From positions 628,501 to 692,500 of the forward strand of contig OU015568.1 of NCBI GenBank assembly GCA_907165135.1: a stretch of DNA of 64,000 nt, in the 5' to 3' direction. Positions within the stretch are counted from its first letter, which is position 1. Each line of letters begins with the position of its first letter. This stretch comes from Oikopleura dioica (taxonomy: Eukaryota > Chordata > Appendicularia > Copelata > Oikopleuridae). The notes beneath the pieces were generated by a model that was given only the letters and a program-made list of their open reading frames with translations, made no database searches and had not been told where the DNA came from. Shown one piece after another: positions 20,473 through 32,000 of this stretch. Position numbers and translations under genes: made by a program.

Positions 20473-23400
20473 ATGAGAGATTTCTTCAAGTGGCTTTTTG
20501 GTGAGTTTTTAGCGGCGTTTATAGGGATATTTAGGAAAATTGGCGTTTTAACATTCTTACAAAAAGTCAAAAAAAATTTGAAATCAAGGACGACAACACT
20601 TTTTAAGCCGCTCTTCTGGGTGCTGGCATCGCCCTGGCAATCGCCCTCCCCCTTCTCTTCATCGGAGAAGAGCCATATGAACCAACTATCGGCAAAAATG
20701 GCCAAGTCTTCCCTGACAAAGATTTCCTCCTTTTTGAAGATATGTGGAAGGGAAAACTCAGCTCGAAATCCTTCAATCCGACTTTTTCCGCTGTGAACCC
20801 GAACCAGTATTTTTGCACAGAAAACTTGAGCGATGGAAAATTTATGATTTACCGGAAGAACATTGATGATTATGATGGAGAATCGGATGATTGCTCTGTT
20901 GGAGAGAAGGTGACAAAATCAACTGCCTTCAGCGAGTGGTACAGAAGCAAGGGAATGCAGAAATATTATCTTTCGCCTGATGAGAAATTTGCTTTGGCGA
21001 GAAATAATTATATGAAGCAGTGGCGACACTCTTACTTCTCCGACTACTACGTTTTCGATCTTGTAAATGAGCAAGAGCTAACAAATGCCAATATTGCGAC
21101 TTTCAAGCAGGTTCAATATGCGACTTGGTCACCGAACGTCAATGGAATTCTGAAATTGCTCTGGGTTGACAACAACAAAGATATTTACTTCGCTTCTGTT
21201 AGTGATCGGTTTTCGACAGCAAGGAGAGTAACTGATGACGGAGGCTGGTGCATGGAAAACGGAGAACATCACCTTCTAGGTAAGGTTATTTACTGAAAAA
21301 TTGCTTGTTTGATGACGCAGAAAATTTTTGTGAAGAATTGAACAGTAGAATTGAATATCGGTGTATCTTTCTGAAGTTTTACCAACAGGATTATACACTG
21401 AGCTGATTCTCTAAAAGCTTGTCGAGTTTATCATTAACCTGACTTAAATGTTCAGATTGCGATAAAAATTGATTTATCATCGCCATTTCAAGATCGTCAA
21501 TTTTCTTTTGCGTCATTCGAAACTCATGCTTGACATCGTCCTTGATTTCTTCAAGTTTTTCTTCTAAAACAATTTTATTCAAAGCTGCTCCACTTTTTGA
21601 CAATAGGCTCATTTTAAACATTATTTTTTGACTTTAATTGATAGTCATTATTAACAAGAAACCCTTTCAAATTCGAATAACGATCACTATAAAACGTCGA
21701 TGTCTCAATTTCCAATTTCGATTCTTGAGTGACTCTCTTCTGTGCGAACGGACTTGAATTTCTTTCGCGTTTCTTCTTTGAAATTCTTTAAGTCTTCTAT
21801 GATGGCATCAATATCGTTAATAGAAACGTTTCTCACAGTTCGCATTATCTCGAAAAGTTATCGGGAGTTTTCTTGTTAAAACAAGTCACAAATGTGACAA
21901 TGTAGATTCGTTTGTCGTTTTTATGGATTCAGAGGTGCGAAATAAAGCGCAGCTCCCAGCGATGTGCGAAATCATTTTCATGCAACATCGTGTTTATAAT
22001 TCGTCTTATGAAACAATCGTTATTTTGAGGAATTGGATACGCGTCTGACCCAACAAAATGCATCTACAACGGCGTGCCAGAATGGAATTACGAAGAAGAA
22101 ATGGTCTCCACCACAAACACAATCTACTGGGCCCCAGATGGCAAGTCTTTCACTTTCGCCGCCTTCGACGTCTCTGAAATCGAACTTCTCAAATACAGCG
22201 TCTACCCAGAAAAAGCAACAGCTTCAAGTCCCAAGGAAATCGTCAAGGACTCAATCGATCAGTTCCCAAGAGTCAATACGATCCACTACGCAAAAGCAGC
22301 TGGAAAAATCGCCAAGACAAAATTCTACATTGTCGATGCTTCAAAATCAACTTTCAACGAGGCCACTGATAAAAAAGAACTCGTGCCAATCGGTGGAATC
22401 CTCGATTTTGAGCGTGGAACTGGAGGCGATCCGGAAAACCGCTATTTTACCCGACTTTCCTACGCGGCCGATAGTTCTAGATTTGCCATGGTCTGGTCTA
22501 GCCGCGCTGGAACTCAATCAAAAACTGTCGTTTGCAATACTGACATCGCAAACACTGACTGCTCAATTCGAGGAGGCGAAACTGGTGGCGTTTTTGGTGA
22601 GTTTGATGATGAAGGTCATGTTTGGACAAATTTGGACGAAAAAGGTGGGCAGAAGAATATGTACCACGGATGGGTCGGGGATTTCGGCCCGTTTGAGCCC
22701 ATTCTAACTGGGGATGAGTATTTTACGATTCATTCAAAGAAAGTGGATGGGTCGGAACAAACAGACTCGCATGCCTACGGGATGAAAATCAAGGATGGCT
22801 ACTGGAATATCGCACGTGAGTCATTCCGAGGTCTCCCAGACGGCATCACGGAATTAACCTGGATCACTGACACGACGGAGGATCAATGGGTGGTTACGCA
22901 ACTCAATTTCTATGACTCCGTCAATCAGATTCTCTACTTTACCGGAGCGCGAGGAAACGAAGTAAGACATCGCCAGCGCCATGTCTTCCGAGTTTCCACA
23001 GCCGGAGTGAATTTTCCAGTGAAGGAGCCTGAATGCGTTACTTGTGAGCTCGAGCAAGATCAAAATGGAGCCTCTCATTGTGGATGGGTTAATTTTAGAA
23101 GAAATTGCCAAGAAACTGTCGGAGGTAAGCTTTTTCATTAAAAGTTATAGAAAAACTTTAAAATAGTAATAAATTATTACTAATAATTCATATTGTATAA
23201 AATGTTAAATTACAAATTCCTATTTTAATTTTACCAATAATGGTTTGGAAAAATATTTTCAGGAACCTGTAAAATGCGCTTTATCGCCAACTGCCGAGGA
23301 AATCTTCGCCCTAAGACCTTCATCACCCCTGCCGATCAAGATTTCTCCATCACCGGCAAGATCTCCTTCAATTTGATTCAAGACAACACCAAGCTGCAAA

Positions 23401-24646
23401 ATACGCTCGACGAAATGAAGGGCTACCCAACGACAATTTACGGAACATGGGAAAATCCAAAATGGGGAGGACTCAAACACAACTTTGAAATGTTCGTCCC
23501 AAAGAGTTTCTTTATCGATGGAAATGAACGAAAGTATCCCGTCTTTTGGAAGTCTACGGCGGCCCAGGTTATCAGAAAGTCCAGCAAACATTCAAAACCG
23601 GCTGGACACAGGCTCATTTTCCCGGAGCTTACGATGCAATTACGGTCTCTGTTGATGGCCGAGGCAGCGCTTTTCAAGGCGATAAATTTACTTTCTCCAA
23701 TTATCGGGTAAATAGTTCGAGGAAGAGAAATCAGGATTCAGAGAAATTTAGGCTTTGGCTCATACGGAAAGAGTCGATCAGAGCGATTTTATGAATTGGC
23801 TACTCAATGACAGGAAGAGTTTCTTATTCATATTTTTAATTTTTTGTTTAAACTGGATATTTTTATATTTAAATTAATATTAATATTTTTATATAAATTG
23901 TTATATTACGGATATTGTCAAAATCCACTAAAAGTATTTGAATTATTTTAACAAAACGGATCTGATAAAATCATTTTCTTTAACCATATTTCAAACAGCA
24001 GTTATGGTGTTTGAGAAACTCAAAAATAAGTGAATGGGCCGATCGCCTCGACAAAACACGAGTTTCTCTTTACGGGTGGTCTTACGGAGGATACACTACG
24101 ACACACATTATCGGATACGGAGGCGGAGAGCACGGCAAGATCTTCACAAGTGGTGTTGCGGTAGCTCCTCTTGCTGATAGAAGATTTTATGACGCGATGC
24201 ATGCTGAGCGATACATGGATTTCACTGGCGAACCAAATGAACTTCTATCTGTAAGTCCATTATTTTCGAACAATTTTGGACTCATTAAGCCGCACTGGAA
24301 AAACTGCTCAATGATTGAAAGACCCATCCTCGAAAACGACATGGCGCATTTCCGAGACACAGAATATCACCTTATTCATGGAACAAATGACGACAATGTC
24401 CACTTTTTATCCGCCGCTAGAATGACCAAAGAACTAACCAAGCGAGGCATTGAATTTGACAACTTCGTAATTTATCCCTTATTTCCATCAAACGAATCAT
24501 TGTTCTAGTTCTATGCTGATGAAGATCATTCAATCCGGTCAACGACTCTCACTCAACAGCATATTTACCGAAACATCATCAAGAGAATCGTTCATTCTTG
24601 GGGATACGTTTGGAATGGAGATGGAGAAGGATACAATAGGCAATAA
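20473..24646 (+). CDS. DPP4-family membrane serine peptidase
   Basis: Seven exons: 20473-20500, 20608-21279, 22030-23124, 23263-23707, 23999-24250, 24290-24466 and 24509-24646, about 935 residues. A type II anchor (AGIALAIALPLL) follows a short cytosolic MRDFFKWLF. The beta-propeller contains YEEEM, matching the DPP4 double Glu that binds the substrate amino terminus. The hydrolase domain has VYGGPG (oxyanion Tyr), GWSYGGY (nucleophile Ser at 24080-24082), GTNDDNVHF (Asp) and DEDHS (His), so the full triad and dipeptidyl-peptidase determinants are present. A one-base shift at the T-run about 23541-23544 and an awkward stretch after the exon-5 acceptor look like homopolymer errors. AATAAA overlaps the stop codon. 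Intron 2 is 750 nt; the others are 39-291 nt. DPP4 cannot be told from DPP8/9 orthology here, but the membrane anchor favours the DPP4/FAP branch. Confidence 0.9.
21391..21621 (-). CDS. Antisense coiled-coil ORF inside the peptidase intron
   Basis: A 76-residue ORF starting MFKMSLL, then strongly helical and heptad-like (EEKLEEIKDD, KLDKLLENQ). It lies on the opposite strand within intron 2 of the DPP4-family gene. Amino-acid use looks protein-like rather than random for an AT-rich intron. It may be a nested single-exon gene. No family recognised. Confidence 0.45.
   Translation of the reverse strand: MFKMSLLSKSGAALNKIVLEEKLEEIKDDVKHEFRMTQKKIDDLEMAMINQFLSQSEHLSQVNDKLDKLLENQLSV
21705..21845 (-). 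CDS. Second short antisense ORF inside the peptidase intron
   Basis: A 46-residue ORF starting MRTVRNVS, helical and charged (EDLKNFKEETRKKFK), lying upstream of the 21391-21621 ORF on the same strand. The two could be a small bicistron or exons of one nested gene; no good donor-acceptor pair was found between them. Confidence 0.35.
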   Translation of the reverse strand: MRTVRNVSINDIDAIIEDLKNFKEETRKKFKSVRTEESHSRIEIGN

Positions 24647-24820
24647 ACTTTTTCTGACATAACATTTTATTCAAAGAAATAAAGGCAAATAGAGAAATAG
24701 ATAGGAAGAAAAAATAAATAAGGAAGATATCTTTCAGTAAGATAAATTATTAAAACAGTGGCATGATAAATTATTTGATAAAGAAAAGACGCATGAAAAG
24801 GGAAGAGCTTATCGTTATCT

Positions 24821-26345
24821 TTAATTGTCAGGGACAAACCGTTCGTTAAGAATGTCTTGGAAGGATCCAAGCTGGACGTAGGCATTTTTCACATTTCCAT
24901 CATAAACATTATTTACCGATGTCGAGTCGCCCCCGCGAACGGTCATTTCTCCGTACTCAATCTCATTCGCGAAGCTGGTATCATGGTCGATAAGAACACT
25001 GTGAGGATTGTCTGCTTCGATGAAGATTGCGTTGATGTAGAAGCCGGCGACTCTAGAAACGGCGATGGTGGTTGTGATGTAGTCGAGATCTGTGTCTGGA
25101 CTTAGAGACCCCCCGACAGTGTTGTAGGAAGTGTCGGTGTAGCGACGTCCTGAATTGTCGCATAAAAAATCTGACTCTTATTTTCGGGCTTACCTGTTAT
25201 TGTGCTTCCGCCTGTGCTGCGAATTGGAAGCACATCTTTTGTCAGCGCGCTTCCATCGGCAGTATTCGTTGTGGAAGCAATATCATCATCAGCTGGCAGA
25301 TCAGTTACAGTGAAAATCGCAGCGTTGGTTGCGCTTGTTGTCCAATCGGAAGTTTTGATGTCCATTGAAAGGCGGAAATTGTTCTTCATCGACGGAATCG
25401 TCGCGTAGTTTTGGTTTTGCACGGGAACTTCCTCTATGATTTCAGTCAGAAAAATGGTGTTAAAAGAGAAGATTCTTACCGTTGCAATCAATGAGCGTGT
25501 AGCAGTTGTCTTTCTTCCAGCAGGGATCGCAGAGCTTATCTTCATTGTCATGCACGCAGAAGGTCGCTCGATTGTCTGGATAGATCAGCTCGACGTCCGT
25601 GAAATCAATGTCGATGTCAGTGTTGATGTCGTCGAAGTTCTCTTCGAAATCGCAAAGAGGATCTTCGCAAATGATCACGGCTGAGAATTCACCCTCGTGG
25701 TTTCCTAAAAATTCTAAATCCTAGATCAATTCAACCCTCCTTACCGATGATGACCGCCATGTTGTCATCTCCAGCCAGATCTGTTGTTCCTGTCCAGGCA
25801 ATTGCATACATTCCCGAGTGACCGTAAAGCTTCTCGCTCAATCTCGCGTTGATCTTGTCAAATCCTTTCGCATCATAGAAGAAGTCGAGGAGGTTGACTT
25901 CGTTGTCCCAATCGCGAAGAGTTCGGCCGTAGAATCGGTTCGCATTTTTGTTCCTCTTTCTTGAATTCTTGAAAACTCCTTCTTCTCGAACTTCAGAATG
26001 GGCGATTTCAGCGACGTGTTTGTTCAGCCAGCGAAAGTCCATCTTTTGGCAGTCTCCCTTGTCGGACAAGAAGGAGCCTGGAGTTTTTGCGACGACATAA
26101 CCTTAATTTGAAATTACTGGTTGAAAGATACGAAAATCGCACTATTTACCTGTGTGAAATTTTTTCCAAAGCGAGCTGAGCTTCAAGTTTGCGGAGTTTG
26201 TCGTGAGATGGTCGATGAATTCCGTCTCGTTTTTCCACATTTTTTCTTCGATTCGGTCTTTGACGGTTTTCTCGAGCCCGAGTTTTTCGGAGAACAGGTT
26301 TGCTTTGAAGAGCGCTGAATTTCGAAAAAAGTTGAGCAACTTCAT
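24821..26345 (-). CDS. Five-exon protein of unknown function, beta-rich C-terminus
   Basis: Exons 26345-26150, 26101-25745, 25704-25480, 25433-25194 and 25149-24821 join in frame (448 residues), all GT-AG, with introns of 39-48 nt for four of five joints. The N-terminus (MKLLNFFRN) is not a clear signal peptide. Residues about 70-185 are mixed and charged with one Cys. Residues about 185-260 are acidic with several Cys (FCVHDNEDKLCDPCW, NCYTLIDCNG). The C-terminal 190 residues are Thr/Ser-rich and beta-like. No known family could be assigned; a lectin- or laminin-G-like jelly roll for the C-terminus is a guess. It converges on the DPP4-family gene with 174 bases between stop codons; TTTATT at about 24665 may supply its poly(A) signal. 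Confidence 0.75.
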
Positions 26346-26858
26346 TTTTCTTTTGAATGTTTTCTGATGAATGTTTTTTTGTGATTTGATGAAATGGTGG
26401 AGAAGAGGATACTTTTAAATGGAAGGGTTCATGGGCTGATGGTTATCACGGTCTTGATTTTCAGATAAGGCAGGTAGAAGATTTCGCGCTTGACCTAGAA
26501 AGCGACCTATTCACTTGGAAAGGGAGAGCTCTAGAATGGTTTTTCTGAAGTTTTCGGAGATTTTCTGTCTGAGAATAAGGCAATAAACAAGCTCATTTTG
26601 TGCTATAATCAGGAAAACAAGCTGTTGAGTTGCGGGTAAAATCTGAGCACGTGCGAGCTCAGCATAATGCGGAAGAATATTTCGGTTTCACAGGTTTCCG
26701 GATCAATTCGTGCCACTTCGGAAATGGAACGTGCGCCGCAAAACTAATCATGTTCGCGAAAAAAACGTAGTCATAAATTTCAAATTTTTGGAAGATGTTT
26801 ATTGAACAAAAAAGAAGGAAGAACAAAGACTAGACATGTACAGGGGAATAAACAGTGC
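26346..26858. other. Intergenic, no gene seen
   Basis: Divergent upstream region of the five-exon gene. It is AT-rich with several short poly-T tracts. No ORF or repeat family was recognised. Confidence 0.4.
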
Positions 26859-27167
26859 TCAAACTGAAGCATTGACATTTTGCGTAATAACAGAAATTCT
26901 GACGGGGTTTCGGTTGATTTGTGGCTTTTCGCGGATCAAAGAGAGCAGCTGGGCTCGCATTTCTTGCTGCTTTCTTGCTCGTTCTTGAGCTTGTTTGAGA
27001 GAGAGAAGGAGCATGATTGTGTCTTTATGGTCCTTGTTCATGTGATCATTCAAGCAGGTCGAGTACTTGAAGCGTCGCCAGCAAAGTCGGCATTTCAGCG
27101 GCCGGGTCGAGTTTTTGATGCTGGAGAGGTGGAAAGAAGAAGTTGAGGAGGAGGACATTTGGGTCAT
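26859..27167 (-). CDS. Single-finger C2H2 protein
   Basis: An intronless 102-residue ORF. After a Ser-rich start it has one C2H2 finger, CRLC then 12 residues then HMNKDH, followed by a helix rich in Gln, Glu and Arg (KQAQERARKQQEMRAQ). One finger plus a helix suggests a small nucleic-acid-binding or adaptor protein. The start MTQMSSSS has two adjacent ATGs; either could be used. Confidence 0.65.
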   Translation of the reverse strand: MTQMSSSSTSSFHLSSIKNSTRPLKCRLCWRRFKYSTCLNDHMNKDHKDTIMLLLSLKQAQERARKQQEMRAQLLSLIREKPQINRNPVRISVITQNVNASV

Positions 27168-29039
27168 TTTTGATTTGAATCGTGCTTTGAGATTCGGTCT
27201 GATGATTTGAGTTTAAAATCGACTCGATTTTATAGAACGCGTTATGGAATGTTACGAAACGCGTTGTAACGATTCGCTTTTCTCGATGAATTCTTATATC
27301 ATCAATCGAAAGAGGAGACGAATAAAAGTTTATGAAATCAAATTGATCATTGCCAGGTTTTATATAAGAGACGCGTTTTACCGTGGATTTGGGGAATAAT
27401 ATTCACGAGAGAAGGGAAATCGGGGGCTTTCTCAACATTTTTCGGTCTCATCTTGATCTGCCTTGATATTGGATTAATCTCTACGAAAAATTTACAATTT
27501 AAACTTTCCATGAGGAAATTTTTATTGTGAGCTGATTTCTTCACACAAATGCCGAATTTTGAAACACCAGTATCTGCTTTGATCATTCTTGGGGAGATCC
27601 TTAAGCTTAAATTGTTAGTAAGCTTACGCACAAATGAATTATGTAAAAATTAATGTTGAATGGCTTGAGTTCCAAAACACGGCTTCATTTTAGTATTTGA
27701 ATTGTAACTCAAGACTGACAGGACTGTTTTTATGGGAGATAATTTATGTCCACTTGTCTATGTTAAAATCATTTTTGTCCAGATTGAAAATGCGCAATAA
27801 AGTTATATTTACAGGAGGCAGTGAAAAGCTGACGGAACGGGATGAGATCATTTATTTTTCTTCTTCATACTCTTCCTCTTCTTCCTCTTCTTCATCATAC
27901 TCCCGCTCGTCTTCGTAGACAATTTCTCGTTCTAGAAGCAAGATTATAGCTGGTATTATAAGGTTACGTTAGAATCAAATAAGAATATTGATTCACACTT
28001 CATATGAAATCTCTTTCCATTCGACTGAATTCCAGCCGAGGTTACATAAAAATTATCTCAAGCGCGAGTAAGAAAGTTATATCATTTTTCCATTTCATGA
28101 TTACATCACCAACAAAATGCGCGAGAAAGAATCTTTGCTCTCTTTTCGAATTTCTGAATTTTAGTCATTTTTAAGCGAACCTGTTTGTAATTGTAATTGA
28201 ATGGGCTTCTCCGTCGGCGTGGGCTTTGTTGGAGCTCCGAGTAGTCCAGCGAATTTTCGATAAGCTTTGTGTGGTTTCAAGCTTCCCAGTTCTAAAATAC
28301 GGCTGAGATAAGGAGGATGATCTCGGAAAAAGCCGCGAAAGTGAAAAAAAAAACTTTCGGAAACAAGGAGGGAAAAGATGAGATTACACGTCGTTTTATC
28401 GCCCCCAAAATTGGCGGCAAAACAAATATGGGGACGGGAAATTGGCTCGTAGTTAATATACAAAGTCCACTTTATTATCATTAAGGCGCCCAACCGAGTG
28501 TGGATTTATCGTGTCCACTTGAGATACCCTTCATCAAGACATTCCAATTTCCGCATGATGTATCGGTAAATATCCATAACAAGGGGCACCTTAACCGATA
28601 GCAGCCATTTGGTCATCAAAATGGCTATCTGAAGCACTCTATTTTTTAGAGAGATTTTCTATTACAAGTTATTTGAGATAAGGGTTGCGTCAAAACCGTC
28701 GAGAAAAAAGGGAGGATGAGGGGTTGCTTCAGCCAATCAGATACCAGTTTTTGATGCGTCAGCCAATCACAGGGCACCCTAACCCTAACCCACCCTTGTT
28801 CTGAAAAAACGATAACTCAAAAAAATTTTCCTGCCCTTCTATTGGCCAAAAATAAGCCAGCGCCACCTGTGGATGAAAATTTATTTACCTCTTCTTTTAG
28901 CAAGCTTGATGACCCTGTTGATCCTTCTCCGATAATCCTTCCGCAGTCTTCCCTAAATGCCCCCTCCATTTAAATATTTACAAGCCCCCAAGGGTTCATA
29001 AATTAACTCAAGTAGTCCAAAATACTAGAAGAAGGGCTC
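27168..29039. other. Intergenic with weak coding hints and telomere-like repeats
   Basis: On the minus strand a Glu-rich tail is readable at about 27857-27955 (EEEEEEEEYEEEK preceded by a hydrophobic stretch) and could be a last exon. A possible exon lies at about 28165-28290 after a TTTTAG acceptor. Neither could be joined to anything. CCTAACCCTAACCC lies near 28782. Otherwise nothing was seen. Confidence 0.3.
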
Positions 29040-32000
29040 TTAGGCGAAACATTCCTTTGGAGTCTCCGACTTCCGCTGCCAGCGTTCGCGCGAGTGCTCG
29101 TGGAAACCGCTCATCTCCTCAAAATCCGGCTGAGTTGTCAACACGTCTCCAGATGCCACAATCTTCATTTCGATCAGCTGTGGAATTCGCACTCCTAGGA
29201 AAAAACAATTGGGTTAGGGGTCGGTTTCGTGAACATCAAAACTATTTCCAATGCTTACAAATTCTCAGAAAAAATATTAAAAAGAAATCTCTAGACGAAA
29301 ATTAGACTAAGACTAAGACTAAGACTAAGAATAAGACTAAGACTAAGACTAAGACTGAGACTAAAACTAAGACTAAGACTAAGACTAAGACTAAGACTAA
29401 GACTAAGACTAAGACTAAGACTAAGACTAAGACTAAGACTAAGACTAAGACTAAGACTCAGACTAAGACTAAGACTAAGACTAAGACTGAGACTAAGACT
29501 AAGACTCAGACTAAGACTAAGACTAAGACTAAGACTAAGACTAAGACCAAGACTAAGACTAAGACTAAGACTGAAACTAAGACTAAGACTTAGACTAAGA
29601 CTAAGATTAAGAATAAGATTTAGACTTAGCTTAGACTAAGACCATGATGAAATCTGGGATCAGATAAATCTTCCAGAATCATCATTTTTCAGTCTTTTTA
29701 GATCTCGTTCCGAAATCAGATCATAAATCCTGTCTAAAACTGCTGCCCTCAATACCAAGCTAGTCCATCTTTCTCAGAACCCCGATCAAATCGTATTATG
29801 GACACAAATTACAGGAAGTCCAGCTCTTTCCCGACTTCCGGGACGTTCGTTTTCTTTACAAGTAAAAACGCGTCGAGTTCAAAAAGGCTCCTTATTTGAT
29901 CAAAAAGCTTCGCGTACCTGTTTTGTACAAATGGCGCGCGATGCCAAGCATAATGTCATCGAATGTTTCTGGATAAACGCGCACGAGGTCAGTCTCGTTC
30001 GTGCTCGCGTTGACGACCACATTCTTATACACCAGCTCCTCCTTGTGGAGGTAAAAGTCGAACTTGGCAGATTTCGTAAGTTCCTGCTCAGACTCGTGGG
30101 CAAACGATGTTTTTGCATTTTTGACGAAACCGCCGAAGGGTTTGTATTCGGGGTCAGCGACTTTTGATGGGAATAAACAACGGTTTCTCTCCTCAATTGA
30201 CAGTTGAAAACCCCCTTGACTGGTCCTCATAAACCTGAGCCAAGCTCTGAGAAGATTAAATGAAAAGCCGCGTAGCGGCTTTTCAAAACGAAGCCGCGGG
30301 CGGCTTCGCAACATTTTCTCTTCAGCCTTTCAAGAAAAATTCTGGCGAAGCCGCTTTGCGGCTTCGTTTAGTAAAAGCCGCTGCGCGGCTTTCCTTCTGA
30401 GTTCTTCTGAACCCCCTCTGATTTTTCAACCCTCTTTCTTTTCATTCCGTTCCTGAGTGAGGTCGATTGAGTCCCAAATAACCACGTTTTCTAAATCTCT
30501 TCCTCTTTCACAAAGCTTTATCAAGTGTTGTTTTCCACCTGTCGCATCTTGAATTTCGTCATAAATTAGGGTCCCCTTCAAGATAACTAAAAAACCTGTC
30601 GCGAATTATGCATAACGGTGTTTTTTCAGATGATAAAGCTTTTCCTCGAAATTTCCGATTGGCGGCATTTCTGGCGGCGATTCGGGGCAGGAATTGACGG
30701 ATGGGCACGAGCCTTGGATCATCAGAGGGCACAGTCCAACCTTGAGAGTAAAAATAAGGGTCTAGAGGCCGCTAGAAACCGTACCTTGCAGACATATCGG
30801 ATATTGCTCTGATCGAATCCTCCTGGCACTCCGGAAAACTGTTCAACCCGTTGAAAAAAATACGGAAAAATGTTTTTTTTCTCGTGAATAAGTGCCTGAG
30901 ATTAGTGTTAATTCAAACCGAGAGAAAACAAAAATAAACCTTTTACAACTAAAAAGTGTGATCCGCGATTACACTCGATCAAAAACAAAAACAGAATTAA
31001 AATAATAAAAACGGAAAAATCGAGTTCCTGCTTTTACGAAAATAAGCAGAAATCGAAACCAATGACGACTGTGTTTTTTTTATTTTTCAAACGGGGGTCC
31101 CTTAAACTGCCGAAACGAAATTCTAGAAACGCCTTGAGTAACCATCGGGCTGTGGCGGGCGACGTCGATTTTCTTGTCCGCGCAGGTATTGTACATCATC
31201 TTGTAAATCGGACCATAGCGGCTCTGAAAGAGTTTACAAGGGGTTATATAAAAATGAACAATCGAAATTGCTCTAATATATAACGAGCTGTAATCTTCAA
31301 AGCACTTTTATCATCTTTTTTTATCGAATCATTATGTCAAAGAAAAGTAGAAATTAGACGATTTGAGGCTATTTCCAGCTTTGATATCAAAATTAGCCGT
31401 TATTTTTAAACAGGAACTAAATCAGAAAATCTGAGTCAGGTATTCAAAGAGTTAAAACAAAAAGCCGCGCAGCGGCTTTCTCATAAACGAAGCCGCGGAG
31501 CGGCTTTGCTGAATAACCTCTCCACTCAATTTTCTTATCCTCGCGAAGGCGCTTCGCGGCTTTGTTTATGAAAAAGCCGCTACGCGGCTTTTCGTTTAAG
31601 CTCTTTCAAACCCTGACTCAGGTTTTCTCCACAGGTAACTGAAGCAACATTTGGGTCACTTATATTTCAAAGCAGAAATATTTGAAACATCTTAATTCTG
31701 CAGAAAAAAAGTGTTTCTATAGCAAATTGGCGAGTAATGCAAGTTGCAGGTGATGATGTAAGAAAAGAATGTCTTTGGCTTGGAGAATGGCCGTCTAAGC
31801 GTTGCAATTTAATCCGGGTTGCGAAAGTACCTGAGCGATGCAGTGTGTCACGCGGTAAGCCATTCCAGGTGGGAGCGGCGGGATGCGAACTGTGTGAGAC
31901 ACGCGGCGACCGGCGTCGGGGTGCAGCTCGATTGCTAAAGAAGTAAATATTTTTTGATATTCCCAATTCTTCGGATGCTTCTTCGATTCCTTTGAAATAG

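Noticed and set aside
22033-22707. Plus ORF of 224 codons overlapping the peptidase
   Set aside because: Ser/Thr/Gln-rich shadow in another frame of the beta-propeller exon.
31143-31223. YGPIYK resembling the N-terminal region of cytochrome P450
   Set aside because: The rest of the spliced protein has no heme Cys loop, I-helix or ExxR motif.
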